This document shows positions 52,301-64,000 of a DNA stretch of 64,000 nucleotides, piece after piece. Every line of letters starts with the position of its first letter. The first letter of the stretch is position 1. A program made the position numbers and the translations under genes. The notes beneath the pieces are model-generated. The model saw nothing but the letters and a program-made list of their open reading frames with translations. It was not told the DNA's origin and ran no database searches. Origin of the DNA: Lanius collurio (Eukaryota > Chordata > Aves > Passeriformes > Laniidae); assembly GCA_020086605.1 (NCBI GenBank), contig JACBWW010000039.1, positions 2,140,579-2,204,578 of the forward strand. The letters are read 5' to 3'.

Positions 52301-54199
52301 GGTAGCTCTTTAGCAGATTACTGGGTTTTCCAGACCTGTTAACTATTGATTCTGTAGAATGGGCAATATTAATAGCTCTTTGGTGGAAGTCAGAAATTGA
52401 GTGTATACAAAATGGTAAAAAAGTTTGTGGAACCTCTTAGACATATGCTGTGCCTCACTGATGCAGTTCTGTGAAAAGCAGTGAAGCAGACAGGACTTGT
52501 CAACAATTATTCATCAAATGCCTGATTTGTTTAATATTGCATACAGATTGCCTGCTGAATAACAGGAAGCCAATTCTGAAACTTGCTCCAATGTAATTCA
52601 GAGCTCCTCCCAATCAGCTATAAACATCTGGGCTTTCAAGCATGTTAGACCAAGCTACCAAGCTATTATTTTAATTTCATTGCTGCCTTCTTACAAGTTT
52701 CTATCTAGTTAACTATAATAGTGCTATTTGAAAAACTCTCAATTTTTTAGAGCAGCTTAAAAGCAGGGCTAGCTGTCTTGGCAAATCAGTCACTTGTTTT
52801 GATAACCTGAGTGATTAATATGCTGAAATGCAACCACCTTATTCTGGAGTCAGAATTGTTGAAACCTGATGCACAACACATAAAAAGCTCTTTAGGAAAC
52901 CCTGATGCTTTAAGCATTCCTCAGTTTGCCAACTCTAGGAGAAGAAACAATGAAAATAGCTAAGGAATGTTCTTCCTTAGTGAAACTGCAGAAGAAGACC
53001 CTTTTCAACAATGAATAAAGTCCCTTTCTTTGATGAAAACAAGAATATGTTTGATCCAGCTGCTACTCCATCAGATAAAATGAAAGTGAAGGCTGCCACT
53101 GTAGATGGTGTGTATTCCTTTATTGGAATTAATGCATGAGTTAAATAGACAATAATGAAATCACTGAAGGGGCATTTTCAAAAGAGGCACTTTTAATAGC
53201 AAAAATCTCACCAGAGCAATCTGAGTCAGAGGTTAATGTCCATAAATACTTTTCATATATTTATACAGGCAGCTTATCCTGTTCTTAAACCCCAAACAAG
53301 GTTTTAAGATAGGTCTGTGATGATCTCTGACTCACAGAGTGTTTGAGCCCAGCTGTCCATGAGTGCTGGCGTGCTGTTCAAGGCCTTCCAGGAACTGTGG
53401 AACACAACTGCTATGAAAAGTCCTAAGATCCCAACTAGAGGTGGCTGCTAAAAACAGATTTACCTATTTAACCATGACAGGAGCACATTCACTTTCTGAG
53501 TCCAACCTGAAACATGTGATTGGAATCTTGAATTGTGAAACAATTTGTGTCTGAAATTCTCATCTCTTCCAGAGATTTTCCAGACCTTCAACTCCAGTTT
53601 CTGTACAAAGCAGAGAATAACAGCATTAGACTGATGGCAATCAAACCTGGAACAGCACTGAGGGCTCTTCAGATGGGAAGGACAGATATTTGCATTCAGT
53701 TAGTTGACTCCTAGCACAATTCCTGCATTTCTCAGAGGTGACAGGATAAAGTACTTGCAGATAATGCTCTTCCTTGGCCCTTGGCAGTCTGGTATGTTCT
53801 GTTCCATTTTCCCAGGCAATGAGAAGGTGCTTACAAACAGCACAGCTTTGCATTAGTTGAGTCTGTGGTCTGCAGTAGTACTGTACACTCCAATTTTAAC
53901 TACGAGATTTTGGGTTTTTTCAGGCTGGTTCTTGTACACACAGTTCTCTCTTTTTCTCTTCAACAAGCCCATAAGCAAACAAACAAAACCCCCAAAACTG
54001 AAAACATAACACCAAGACTTAGTAATGATTTAAAGTGGAGCTGGAAGGGAGATGGGAAACAGGTTGCTAATGTTAAATACTTCCTGCTGTCAGCAAGAGC
54101 TTAAGACACATTAGGACACAATCCCAAGCCATCTATCTGGGCTGATTGATCCTGTCCAAGAATGAGGAGCAAACTCAAGCCTCTAGAAGCAGAGATAGA
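49331..54199. other. Non-coding stretch of about 4.9 kb
   Basis: No gene recognised. The largest frames are 50782-51141 (+, 119 codons) and 51862-52176 (-, 104 codons), with no domain identified. A 43-codon ATG frame at 53011-53139 is treated as a finding. Confidence 0.5.
49704..49727. repeat. (TA)n followed by poly-A
   Basis: About seven TA units pass directly into about ten A. Simple sequence. Confidence 0.85.
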
Positions 54200-54540
54200 G
54201 CTTTCATTGCCTCAGAGCTCAGGTTGGGTTTCTCTGCCGTGGTGTTCAAGTGTCAGCCTCGGGGATTCAGCAGATGTAAAACTGGAACAGCTCTGCCTGC
54301 ACCAGGAGCAAAATGCAGCAGGAGCTTCCTCTCCCCATCACCTCCTGCCCACCTGGACGCCCTGCACAGGGACTGAGTGCCTCATCCTGCTGGCTCTGTA
54401 CTCTGGCAATGCTCAGCCACTGCCCCCCGCCACATTTGGGTCACAGGGAGTGTCAGGGCCACCCCTGGGTGCTGACATGCAGACACCCACAGTGGTTTGC
54501 AGACAAGTGCAACACTGCAGGGCATTTTCCAGACTGCTGT
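54200..54540. other. GC-richer patch, no gene supported
   Basis: Two overlapping + strand frames (54162-54542, 126 codons, and 54313-54558, 81 codons) are open together in different registers, as expected from low stop density in GC-rich DNA. No domain was recognised and there is no CpG island. Confidence 0.5.
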
Positions 54541-57500
54541 AATAGTATTTCACTATGAGGTACAAGGGCAGGCTAATTTCTGCAGCGTGAGAAACTTGGC
54601 ATTTTTAAGGAGCCATTAAGCAAACAGTAACTCACCAAACAAATCACTGCTTGACCTTTCTCAGACCCTGATTTTGCTACCATCCATTGCAGGGAAAATA
54701 ATTATGTCAAAGGATGCATAACTAGTCTTGGTGTATATCAGCATGGGCTTCTGCTGTGCATCCAAATAGATCTCTGGGAGCTTCACTGGGGCTCTGTAAT
54801 TGTCTTTGATTAACCTAGACATAATGATAGGAAGCTGCAAGATTGTAATGGAGATGAGAATTTCTCTTAACAAATGGCCTTATCAGGTGCTCTTCTGTAT
54901 ATCTGTATTTGCTGCCTCACTCCTAAGAAACAGGCTCGAGAGAATACAAGAGTGGTGCTGAAATGAAATCAGAGGACATGTGAGCTCAAAGCACTTCAGA
55001 GATGCAGTGAACCAAAATGTCCTGAGAACCACAGGCCTCACTCTCCCACTGCATGTGTGTTTTGATGGTTCTGATTTACAAATTGTCTGGAAAAAGAGAG
55101 GATTAAAGTTCCTGTTGTCATTTGAACCCCTCAACATAGTTCACAAGAGAAAGTGATGTGATATTTCTAGTCAGACAGACCAGCACAAAGGCAGACATTG
55201 CAGGAGCTGTGGCTTAAACAAAGCATTTATAGGAATTTGAGAGTTGAAATCCTTGATCAGAGTACATCACCATACCAACATTTATGTATACAAATACAAT
55301 TAATGCAAAAAATCCCATATACCTAATTTTTATTACTTGGATAAAAGTTCAGCAGCTAAAGATGCCCACAGATCAGAGTCTGCTCCAAACACCACTGCAT
55401 TAAGGAGGCCCTTACTCCTGATTTTAAAAAATCATCCTCTGTTCCTTGGTTTTTCCTTTGACAAGTGATGAAGTGTTAAAAACAGAGTACTGTGATGATT
55501 CATAAAATGTGTTATAAGGAACATTATCAGCTGAGATTAATGTTATATTATGTGTAATATTTATTGTCAGAGAAAGTGGAAATATTTTCTAAAACTTAAA
55601 TTTCAGCTGTGAACTTTGGTTAACTTTTGCAAATGCAGAAGCAAAACTGTCAAAGTGTTTTCTGAATTTGGTTTGCTAGCTTCTTCCAATTTATATTTAT
55701 CCATTTGCTTTCTCAATTTCTTTTAGATGCAGGAAGTTTTTAGAATTTATAAAGCCCGCCAAAGGTTAAGTTTTCCATTCATATGTGGTGGCTTTGTTAT
55801 GCCTTAGTTTGGAGAAAGAGTCTGAAAACCTCATCTTTAATGCTCTTTTTCATAGAACTGTCTAGTGATGCCACTGCAATGTAATAGTCCCAGGACAAAT
55901 GTTTTGGGGTAGATTTCCTTCCTCTGTTCTCCTGTACTTCATATCTGACATTTCAACTTTAGGATTATCAGCTCTGCTTAGCATTAGTTATTGTTGAGAA
56001 TTAGCTTTTCAAAAAGAGCATTTCTTTTAAATATACTTATTTTAATTAAGAATTAAGTCATCAGGGAAATACAACAAAATGATTAAATTTTGTGTAGGGA
56101 TTTTTCGTATGATAGAGATGTCACTTCTTGAAAGAAATCCAGAGCTGACAGAAGTTGACAGAAAAAAGGCCACAAAATTCAGCTGTTCGCCTCTATGATG
56201 CCCCTGGGGAATTCTGATTCTCAACTCTGACTACAACAATAAAACTGGGTTTTGAAGGCTCAAGAATGTCCCCATTCTAACACCTACTCAGTGAATCTCT
56301 CGAACTGAAATCTTCTTTTTTTTCATGATTTAGAAAACCAACATGAGAACACAAACATAAATAGATGTTACTGTGAGATGGACTCGAGGTGTGCACTAAG
56401 CAGAACAACAATGCAAGTGACTGCTTCCCAAAACTGGATAATAAACAGTCTGAGTGAGCAGCATGAGTTTGACTTCATTGTTTTATAGACTGGCTCTCAA
56501 ACTGCACTTTTTAATGCCCAACCATGTTTGGGTACAGGTAGAAAAATACTACTGATATAACTGGTAAGCAGTTCCAAAACAATGAGATGCTAAACCAGAA
56601 CCTGACTGGCAGCCCCAGGGCCACTGACCACGGACCTCATCTGAAACTTGGGTCACTGGATGCATGGACCCAAATGTACCCAGCCAAAAATCAGATTTAA
56701 GGGCCCAAAGGGATACAGATAAAGACTTTTTCAGCTTCTACTGTATTTCACTGTGCACCTGTCAATACTAGCAAGTTACTATGTGAGGAGGGAAATGGGG
56801 TTTGAACAGCATTTTGTGGTGTTGGATAACTGGTTTTTGAGGCTGTAGTATGAGTTAATGCTGATTTAAACATGGAAGTTAATTTTGAAAGACATTAATA
56901 CTGAAATAATTTACACACTAAAAAAGGAAGGCATCAAAACTCTTTATTTTAAACAAAGCTTAGTCTGACCTGCTTTACTAAAAGATGCATTACATCTTGA
57001 CTTTGTCCAAAAATTACTTCACAACCTCAATGAAAACCACAGAGTTACTAGCAGGAATGCTATCAAGGAAATAAAGTTACATCCACTGAAATCCCAGTGA
57101 AAGTTTCCTTCAATACAAGCAATGATCTTAGAGAGAAACAGCACAAAAAAAAAAAAAAAAAGCAACAGGAAAAGGCACAAAGTCAATACAGCATGTTTTC
57201 AGAACAAACTGAAAAGGGGAAAAATGAGATGTCTTGGATCCCTTGGCATCTGTAAACATCAAGAAGACATCACACTTGGACTGATCTCAAGGCAAAGTAG
57301 CCGTATAAAGTAAATATACAGGTTATCTAAAGTAAATCTATGGGCCTTCTTGGCCTTCTAAAGTATGGAAGATAATAGAAGAATAAGAATATAAAAGGAA
57401 GTCCTCTTTCTTTTTTGTTAAAAAAAGTTACTTTAAAGTAGAGTGGACTTTTTTTCTCTCGCTTTGTAGGATCTGTTTTAAATGACCTATTTAAATGTTC

Positions 57501-59089
57501 TGCAATTATGGTGCTTTTGTATATTTTCCATGCAAAGCTGAGAGAAAGGGAATCCCTTGAAGTCATGGTATTTTAACCAACCAAAGAATAATCTTCTTTT
57601 TCTTTCTCTCTGAATTCTTCATACAAAATGTTTTAAAATAGATAAGACATGTTCATTACCATTGTCATAATTGTCAGCTTCTGTCAGTTCCATTAGTGGA
57701 TAAAGGTGTCTCTAAATATTACTTATGCACTCCTAGCCAGCCCCCCAAACTCTGTACCAGCCCCCTAAAACCATTCCTCTGCTGCTCTCTCCAGTCTCTC
57801 CAAGCTGTTCTTCAGCTCTTTACCCCCTGCAAGGGTCCCCTTGTTACAGCATTTCAGTTTTTTCCACCTAATCCTTCTGCATTGCTTCTGGCTTGCATTA
57901 GTGGTATGCTAATATCTGAGTATCTTTATTGATTTACTAATCACTCTTTTAATAAACTTTGTTTCCCTTTATGAATTTGGAACATGCTGGTTTCAGATTT
58001 GGCTGGGAGGTTGGTTAAACTTCACACCTTGGAAAGGATCTGAACTGTTCTGTGTCACAACAGTATCCAGGTCATAGATCTCAAGGTTAGGCAAAACATT
58101 GAGTTTTTTATCTTTTTTGTTATGCTCAACATGTCTACAAGCATATCCTCCTCTTGGCTTAAGAGGATTCCAATAATGCTAGAATTTGCCTTTAGACTAC
58201 AAGGTTTCCATCACTCAGGCACCAGTTGAGACTTTTCACATTAATCTGCCTTTGATTCTTTCACTATTTAGTAAATATGCATAAATGTTTCTTCTGAAAA
58301 CGAGATTTCTTAGACATGTGGGAAGAAAAGATATTTTACCTTTTTAAATGTTGAAAGGCACAAGTGTGAGAAAACACAGTCTTTTTTTCTAAGTGAGGAA
58401 ACTCTACAGAAGTTTATTTTTCTTCTTTACTTTTCCATCTAAGCTTTGATGAAAATTAAATTCACAAGACTGTGAGCTGCAGTAGGCATTGTAAAACATT
58501 TAACTTATGTTGTTTCTGTGTGTTTAGTCCAGCTCATCCTCCTCTCAGGATTGTCCTATCTCTCTGTCACCCCATCAGTGTCTGGGGCTCACATGACTAA
58601 TCACACACCAGCTATAGCACATGCTGGAGCACTGTACAAGCCAGCTCAGTTCACTAATTTAGTTGAAAATTAGCCTAATCTAGAGAAGAAAAAGGAGGTC
58701 ATTTGGGTCTGGGGAGCTGGTTCAAGGAGGGTCCAACAAATGCCAGAGATGGCAAGAGAGTTTGATAAGACAATTTTGTCTTTTGGGAAACTTCACTGCT
58801 CTGAATTTTACACATCATAAAATCTAGCTTTAAATTTTTTAAAGATATTCCTGGGTTTTTTTCAGTCTTCCTTTTGATGGTCCAGCTCCTGTTCCCCGGT
58901 GTACCCATCCAGTGGGATGCAGCAGAGCTGCCTGTACATATTGCTGTGCTTAAGCCTTTGCCAAGGTGAGGAAAATTTCCTTTTACCTGCTTTGGGAACA
59001 GTCTGGATTGGCTGCTCAGAGACAATTACAGGAGGCACACAGGTAATGAGAGAACATTCCTCCCTTCACCCAGATTGGGCTGAAATTTG
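54541..59089. other. Non-coding stretch of about 4.5 kb
   Basis: No gene recognised. Frames are at most about 108 codons (58699-59025, -), with no domain. A T-rich segment with AATAAA near 57950, preceded by pyrimidine-rich sequence, has a faint LTR or 3'-UTR look but no other support. Confidence 0.5.
57145..57161. repeat. Poly-A tract (17 A)
   Basis: A homopolymer of 17 A with no recognised retroposed body upstream. Confidence 0.88.
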
Positions 59090-59368
59090 TAGAGAGGGTG
59101 AGACCCCATCTCAAATACAACCTTTCCTGGGAAGAGAAGAGATGCTTTAGGTTGGATATCAGGAGAGAGCTTTTCACCCAGAGGGTGTTTGGGCACTGGA
59201 ACAGGCTCCCCAGGGAAGTGGACACAGCACCAGCCTGCCAGAGCTCAAGAAGCACTTGGAAAGCACATGGTGTGATTCTTGGGGCTCTCCTGTGAAGGGC
59301 CATGAGTCAGTCTTTGACAATCCTTGTGGGTCCTTTACAATGCAGGATATTCTAGGATCATTTTGATA
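59090..59368 (+). mobile_element. CR1 LINE 3' fragment with ORF2 C-terminal remnant
   Basis: This is the best preserved CR1 piece here. The frame from 59098 to 59295 includes FRLDIRRELFTQRVFGHWNR followed by LPREV (roughly residues 17-41). This is the conserved C-terminal end of the CR1 ORF2 reverse-transcriptase polyprotein. The 3' UTR follows with GGTGTGATTCTTGGGG, TCCTGTG.AGGGCCATGAGT, GATCCTTGTGGGTCC-like and CAGGATATTCTAGGATCA blocks and a decayed terminal repeat. The endonuclease and polymerase core are absent through 5' truncation, so it is inactive. Confidence 0.92.
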
Positions 59369-62300
59369 GTGTCAAAATGTTTGTTGTTAAAAGCAAACAT
59401 CTCTTTTTCAACTGCAGTGCCTTCCCTGAAGACACTTCATATCAGACCAGCACTGGTCTTTAATCATTAAAAAAAAGACACAACTTAGATACTGAAACTG
59501 CCCTTTCTTTCTCAAAAGACCATGCTCCTACATTCCTTTGCAGCAGTCTGGAGGCAACAGGAAAGCCAGCATTGGCCTGCTTTTTAAAAAATAATAATAA
59601 AAAAGCCTGTTAGCTCATGAGCCTATGGAGGCTTTAATTGAAATTTATAGAAAATGCAAAAGTAGAGGAAATTAGGGCAGCTGCAAAAGAAACCCCAGAA
59701 GCAAAAGCAGAATAAAGTAGAGCAATGAGAAAACCCATGCAACAACTTCATTTTGCTTCAGATGTTTCCCCCTTGGTGTAACTTTTTCCCCAAATCAAGC
59801 AACAAGTTTAAAGCACATGGTTTCTTTTGCAGATGCCTATTAATTCTACCCAGTGATCCTTCAGCTGATGAGCTGGGGAGTGACTCTCTCAGTGTGCTGA
59901 GAGACAGGAGTAGTTGGCAAGTTGCTCTGTGTTTGTTCCATGAGGTCACAGCTTGAACCCCTTCATCCAAGAGACAGCACCAGCCTAAACTTCAGCAAAA
60001 CCAGAATATTTTTCATTCTAAAGATTGAATGACAACTGTTTTATTTTCTTTCTGGAAAGCTTTATTCTTGAGCTATCCAAGAAAGAAAGTAAAAGACCTT
60101 TCTGCTTGCAGGTAGCTTTATAAGAGTTATTCCATCAAAGTTTACACAAGTGAGAAGCCCCATTTAGGTCTGTGGAATTCCAGAAGGTGATAGGAAATAG
60201 TCTCACGTGTGAGAAGAGCATTGAGGAGTGAGGATTTAAATTAGAATGTTCTAAATTCACATTCTGTCAATGTCAGGTGACCTCACCCCATCCAATCCAT
60301 ACTGGAAGCACAGCACGTATGGCATTTGTGGCATAAAAGATTTCCCTTGCTCCACTGTTGAAGACAGAGTTATTGGGAGCAAACAAAGAATCAAATCATG
60401 TAATACAATACATTTTCTCCCCTTCTTAAAGTACCTCTTTCTTTCTTGTCCTCTAACATTTCTAGCCACAGCCAAAGTTCTTTACATTTTCTCTGTAGTT
60501 CTTTTATTCAGTTAATAGGCTGGTTGGTCAGAGAAAATGAAGTGTTATTTCATGATTTGGTGTGTTCAATAATGTTGAAGTTTTCTAGCATGGGATCCTT
60601 ATTTTAAATATATTTCTCATCTTGAGAAATCCTTTAGTGAGCAGTTTCCACCTGAGATGGGTAGGACAAGAGCAGTTGCTCGTAGATTTTGCATTTAACC
60701 CTATATCATAAAACCTTATAGAAAAATATCCCACTTAAGTTCTTCACTCATTATTTTTCTAAATTTTCTTTGTCTCCTGATTTCACATTTTTGGTTGTTC
60801 CAGGGGTCAAGAGGGCAGGCCAAGCTTGGCTTTAGCCTGTGACAGTGAGCTGGAGGGTGAACAACCCCTGGGTACACGAGCAGGGAGAAAAAACATAAGT
60901 AAGGCACAGGATATCTTGCAACGTAGTGAAATTAAATGCATACCCACTGCACTCTGACAGCACAGTTATGGAAAGCTGACAATAACAGTGTTATGGAGCT
61001 GGACAACCCCACAGGCTGAGTTTACAAAGAGACTTGGTGAGAAAACCCACTACCAGCTTCAAGACCACTTGATCAAGCACTCAAGACAATGAGTCCTGCA
61101 AATGAATAGCAAAATATGGCAATCCCTGTTGAAGGGATGCAGGCATTTCAGTGATTCCTCAGTTTTCCTGGACGCAGGTGATGGGTTCCTCGTTGCATAT
61201 TGAGCAGGGGTCCTTGATAAAATGGAGGAAATTAGGTAGAAATAATATAGAGACAGGCAAAGACATATATCAGAGAGTTTCTTCCCCTTTATTTAGCACA
61301 GTGCTCTCTCACAGTGCCTCTGACTTTGGTCTGTTGCAGACTTGCACTGTTCCCTATCACACTGTGTCTTTAAAGGGTGCACATGCTGGGACTCACTCGA
61401 GTACTTACAGAGTTTTCAAGAATGCTCCTCCTCCCCCTCTTCTGACTGACAGTGTGGCAAAGTATAGACAAGATGTGGACACTGGGTTGAGTTACTGGTT
61501 GGTTTTTGGGGGGTTTCTCCTCCTCGAAAGGCTATGTCTTATTAGTTAAAGCCTTATTAGAAGACTGCACAGTCATTTCTGTATTCTGCTGGGTTAGATG
61601 TTGTTTGCTTAGTATGGCTGCTGTTACTGATCTATATAAAAGCAGAAATTTGTTGTAGATCTGTTAAAGTGAAATTGGACAACCATGGAAACCCCAGCAA
61701 CCGACAGAGCCCATACAAACCTTTGCTTTCCTAGTCAAAGAATTGTAAACCAGCTTCCCATGTGTCAAATAAAACAGTTTATTCTTTACCTGGGCCCTGT
61801 GTGAAGGGCCAAATTATAAACTTTTGGGCTATTTTTGCCATTTTTTGGGTAAAGGAAGGTGCAACATGGAGTCTTTACATAAAATTATAGAGTCTGATCC
61901 AAACAGATTAGCATTAATTTCTGGAGACCTTTTGTAAGTGTTTCTACTCCTGGCATGAACCTTTTTTGAACAGAACAACCCAAATATATATGTGTGCAGA
62001 CTGCTTCTCTCCCAGGTGGGTTTCTGTCATCTGGATACACAAGGCTTGCTCACTGCTGGCCAGTAGAGATGTGGGCACATGACCAAGCAGAGAATGCTCC
62101 TCTGCTGCTCACGGCACTTGCAATTTCTTGTCTTGGTCTTCTGATTTCAAGAAGTGTAGGTGTGTGGGTCATAGGTATCTTTGCTTAGTTCTCACTGCTG
62201 AGAACTAATCCTTATTTGATTTTCAGGGTGACAACAGACAAACTGGAGAGTGCAAGAGTGCAATGCAGTGCCTGTGGAAAAAGAGTTTAGGATGCACACA

Positions 62301-64000
62301 AATCTGTAAGTAACACAGCAGCAGGATGATGGCAAATGTATGGAAGACACCTCTTCTCTGCCACTTATGTGCACACACAGAGCCTGATTTCATGTACTGT
62401 ATCTTAAATTGTACTGTAAGTGTTCAGGAATGAGTAAGATGTTTAGCTCCTGTTTCCTGTCAGTTCATTTCTCACTCAAAAAATTACTGTGGATGAAAAA
62501 ACAAAGCAATTCATTGCACAGAACTGCCCTCGCCTTCGGCTGCAGCCCCATTTGCATGTGTGCCGAGCAGCTTGAGGAAAATGCTCTCCAAGGTTTCCTG
62601 CTGTGAGCAGTAGACTCAGCATCTCAACTGGCCTCTGCATTTTGATGACTGTTACAGGAAGCTTTTTCTCCTGATAGACCTTGAACACACATAAAGCTCA
62701 GTTTCAGTCTCAAGTTCCTGCATCAGCCCAGAATTAAACTGGGAGAGGTAGGTGACCAGGTGTGTCTGCGTGTTTAAAACACAAATATTACTTAGAAGAT
62801 CTCAAAAAGATGTGAAAGGAAACAAAATATAAATGGGCTTCTGTAATTTCTGAGCAAATTGAAGGATGAATGCCAGTAGCCAGGAGTAAAAAGTACCTTT
62901 CTCTCCCAAGACCTTTGACTTAGGTATGGTAATGACATTATCAACAAGGTAATTATACCATTACTGAATCCCACCCTGAGTGTGTCTGCTTGGGTGGGAA
63001 GTAGTGTATCTCACATTTCTACCTTTTCTTCACATACTTTCTCTGCAGAAAATCCTGTTATGAATCTGTCAGCTTGTTAGCTTCTGCTCTCCTTTTACTA
63101 AGCTGAAGAAGGAAAAAATACATGCTACTGTGGCAAACAACAGACAGGGGGGAAAAAATCAAAGGAGATGAATGAAGTTCCACCACAGCAGGAAATTTAA
63201 GAAAAGGTTAGAGATGACATTAAATGGGCATGGTGTGTAGCCTGAAGTAATCTTGTAAACTTCAGGGAACCAGACCAGGTACTCCAGCTTGCCCTGTCTG
63301 GCTCTGATGTCTTCCAATTATTATCCACCATCACTTGATACAGAAAATTTCTCCTGATAGTGGTAGAACCTCAAGCTGGATCTCAGAAAATGGGTGCAAC
63401 CAAGTGATTCCAAGATACAACCCTTTAAAATGTTTTATTTCTGAAGCACATAATCATCTTGGATCCCAGTCTTGACCTTAGTGTGTGGTCATACTTTAAA
63501 ATTCCCCTAAATTTCTTTGGATTGTGGTCCTGACATGTAAGCCTAAATATTAGTGAGTTTGACATGATGAAGGGTAGGACAAGTAGCTTAGAAATCACTT
63601 AAGGTTTGGAGGAGAAGTTATTTTTAGTAACTGTAAATTAAAAATATAAATATATGACATACTGAAACCCTAACAATGAAATTGTGCTGCATAACTAAAC
63701 TTCCTCCTCAGATAAATTCTATAATAACATAAACACGTCATTGCCATCAGCCATTTATAGAAGAAAACATCAAGAAATATCTACTTATAGTGTAATTTCA
63801 GTTCTCAAATACTCATTCATTTCATGGTTTACTTGGTTAAACTATGATATTTTATTATGCTACCTGTATGATGTTTGATTCAGTCTCTTAGTGGTTGTTT
63901 GAAGGTGGTGGGAGTAGTGATCTCTTTGAAATTGTCAATATGCTCTTTCACCTGCTTAATAAGCAAGGAATTAGTTTACCATCCAGATAAGGTTGCTGAT
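59369..64000. other. Non-coding stretch to window end
   Basis: No gene recognised. The largest frame, 61151-61549 (+, 132 codons), has no domain. A TATATAAAAG box at about 61633 and AATAAA at 61768-61773 lie 130 bp apart (see findings). The rest is AT-rich unique sequence without recognisable RNA genes. Confidence 0.5.

Noticed and set aside
57690..57970. A decayed LTR or gene 3' end with AATAAA near 57950
   Set aside because: No TATA, no terminal repeats and no coding frame upstream. AATAAA is common in AT-rich DNA.
1..64000. CRISPR arrays, bacterial operons, insertion sequences or phage features
   Set aside because: The composition, the CR1 LINEs and the lack of dense coding frames all point to vertebrate nuclear DNA. 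No regularly spaced repeats of CRISPR type are present.

Overview
This 64-kb window looks like vertebrate nuclear DNA, most likely from a bird and probably a passerine. It is AT-rich, poor in CpG, and full of stops in all six frames. The recognisable interspersed repeats are short 3' fragments of CR1 LINEs, the typical avian retrotransposon, plus LTR-like segments of endogenous retrovirus type. The species and lineage call rests only on these repeat signatures.

I find no protein-coding gene, rRNA or tRNA that I can support. The longest open frames (166 codons at 21193-21693, 147 at 44298-44741, 142 at 40481-40909) resemble no family I recognise. They have no recognisable exon or operon structure, and their lengths are near what chance allows in this much sequence. 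The window is best read as a gene desert or the inside of a very large intron.

Layout: 1-120 is a (TAA)n microsatellite at the window edge. 121-12484 is unique sequence with one CAG/CATCC-bearing GC-rich patch near 4.1-4.3 kb. 12485-12578 is an old CR1 tail. A 29-bp-period tandem repeat abuts a 10-N assembly gap at 16828-16837. 27427-27856 is a well-bounded solo LTR with inverted termini, a TATA box, a polyadenylation signal and flanking direct repeats. 32.1 kb holds a CAAA repeat. 36391-36704 is a second LTR-like segment with uncertain edges. 40980-41132 and 43138-43410 are CR1 tails that bracket a very recent 214-bp tandem duplication at 42119-42539. 48540-49330 and 54200-54540 are GC-richer patches. 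59090-59368 is the best preserved CR1 fragment and still encodes part of the ORF2 C-terminus. All four CR1 pieces read on the + strand.

The items most worth a second look are the solo LTR, the 214-bp duplication, and the tandem repeat at the gap. I see no convincing new gene system. Any functional content is more likely to be conserved non-coding regulatory DNA, which needs cross-species alignment to detect.
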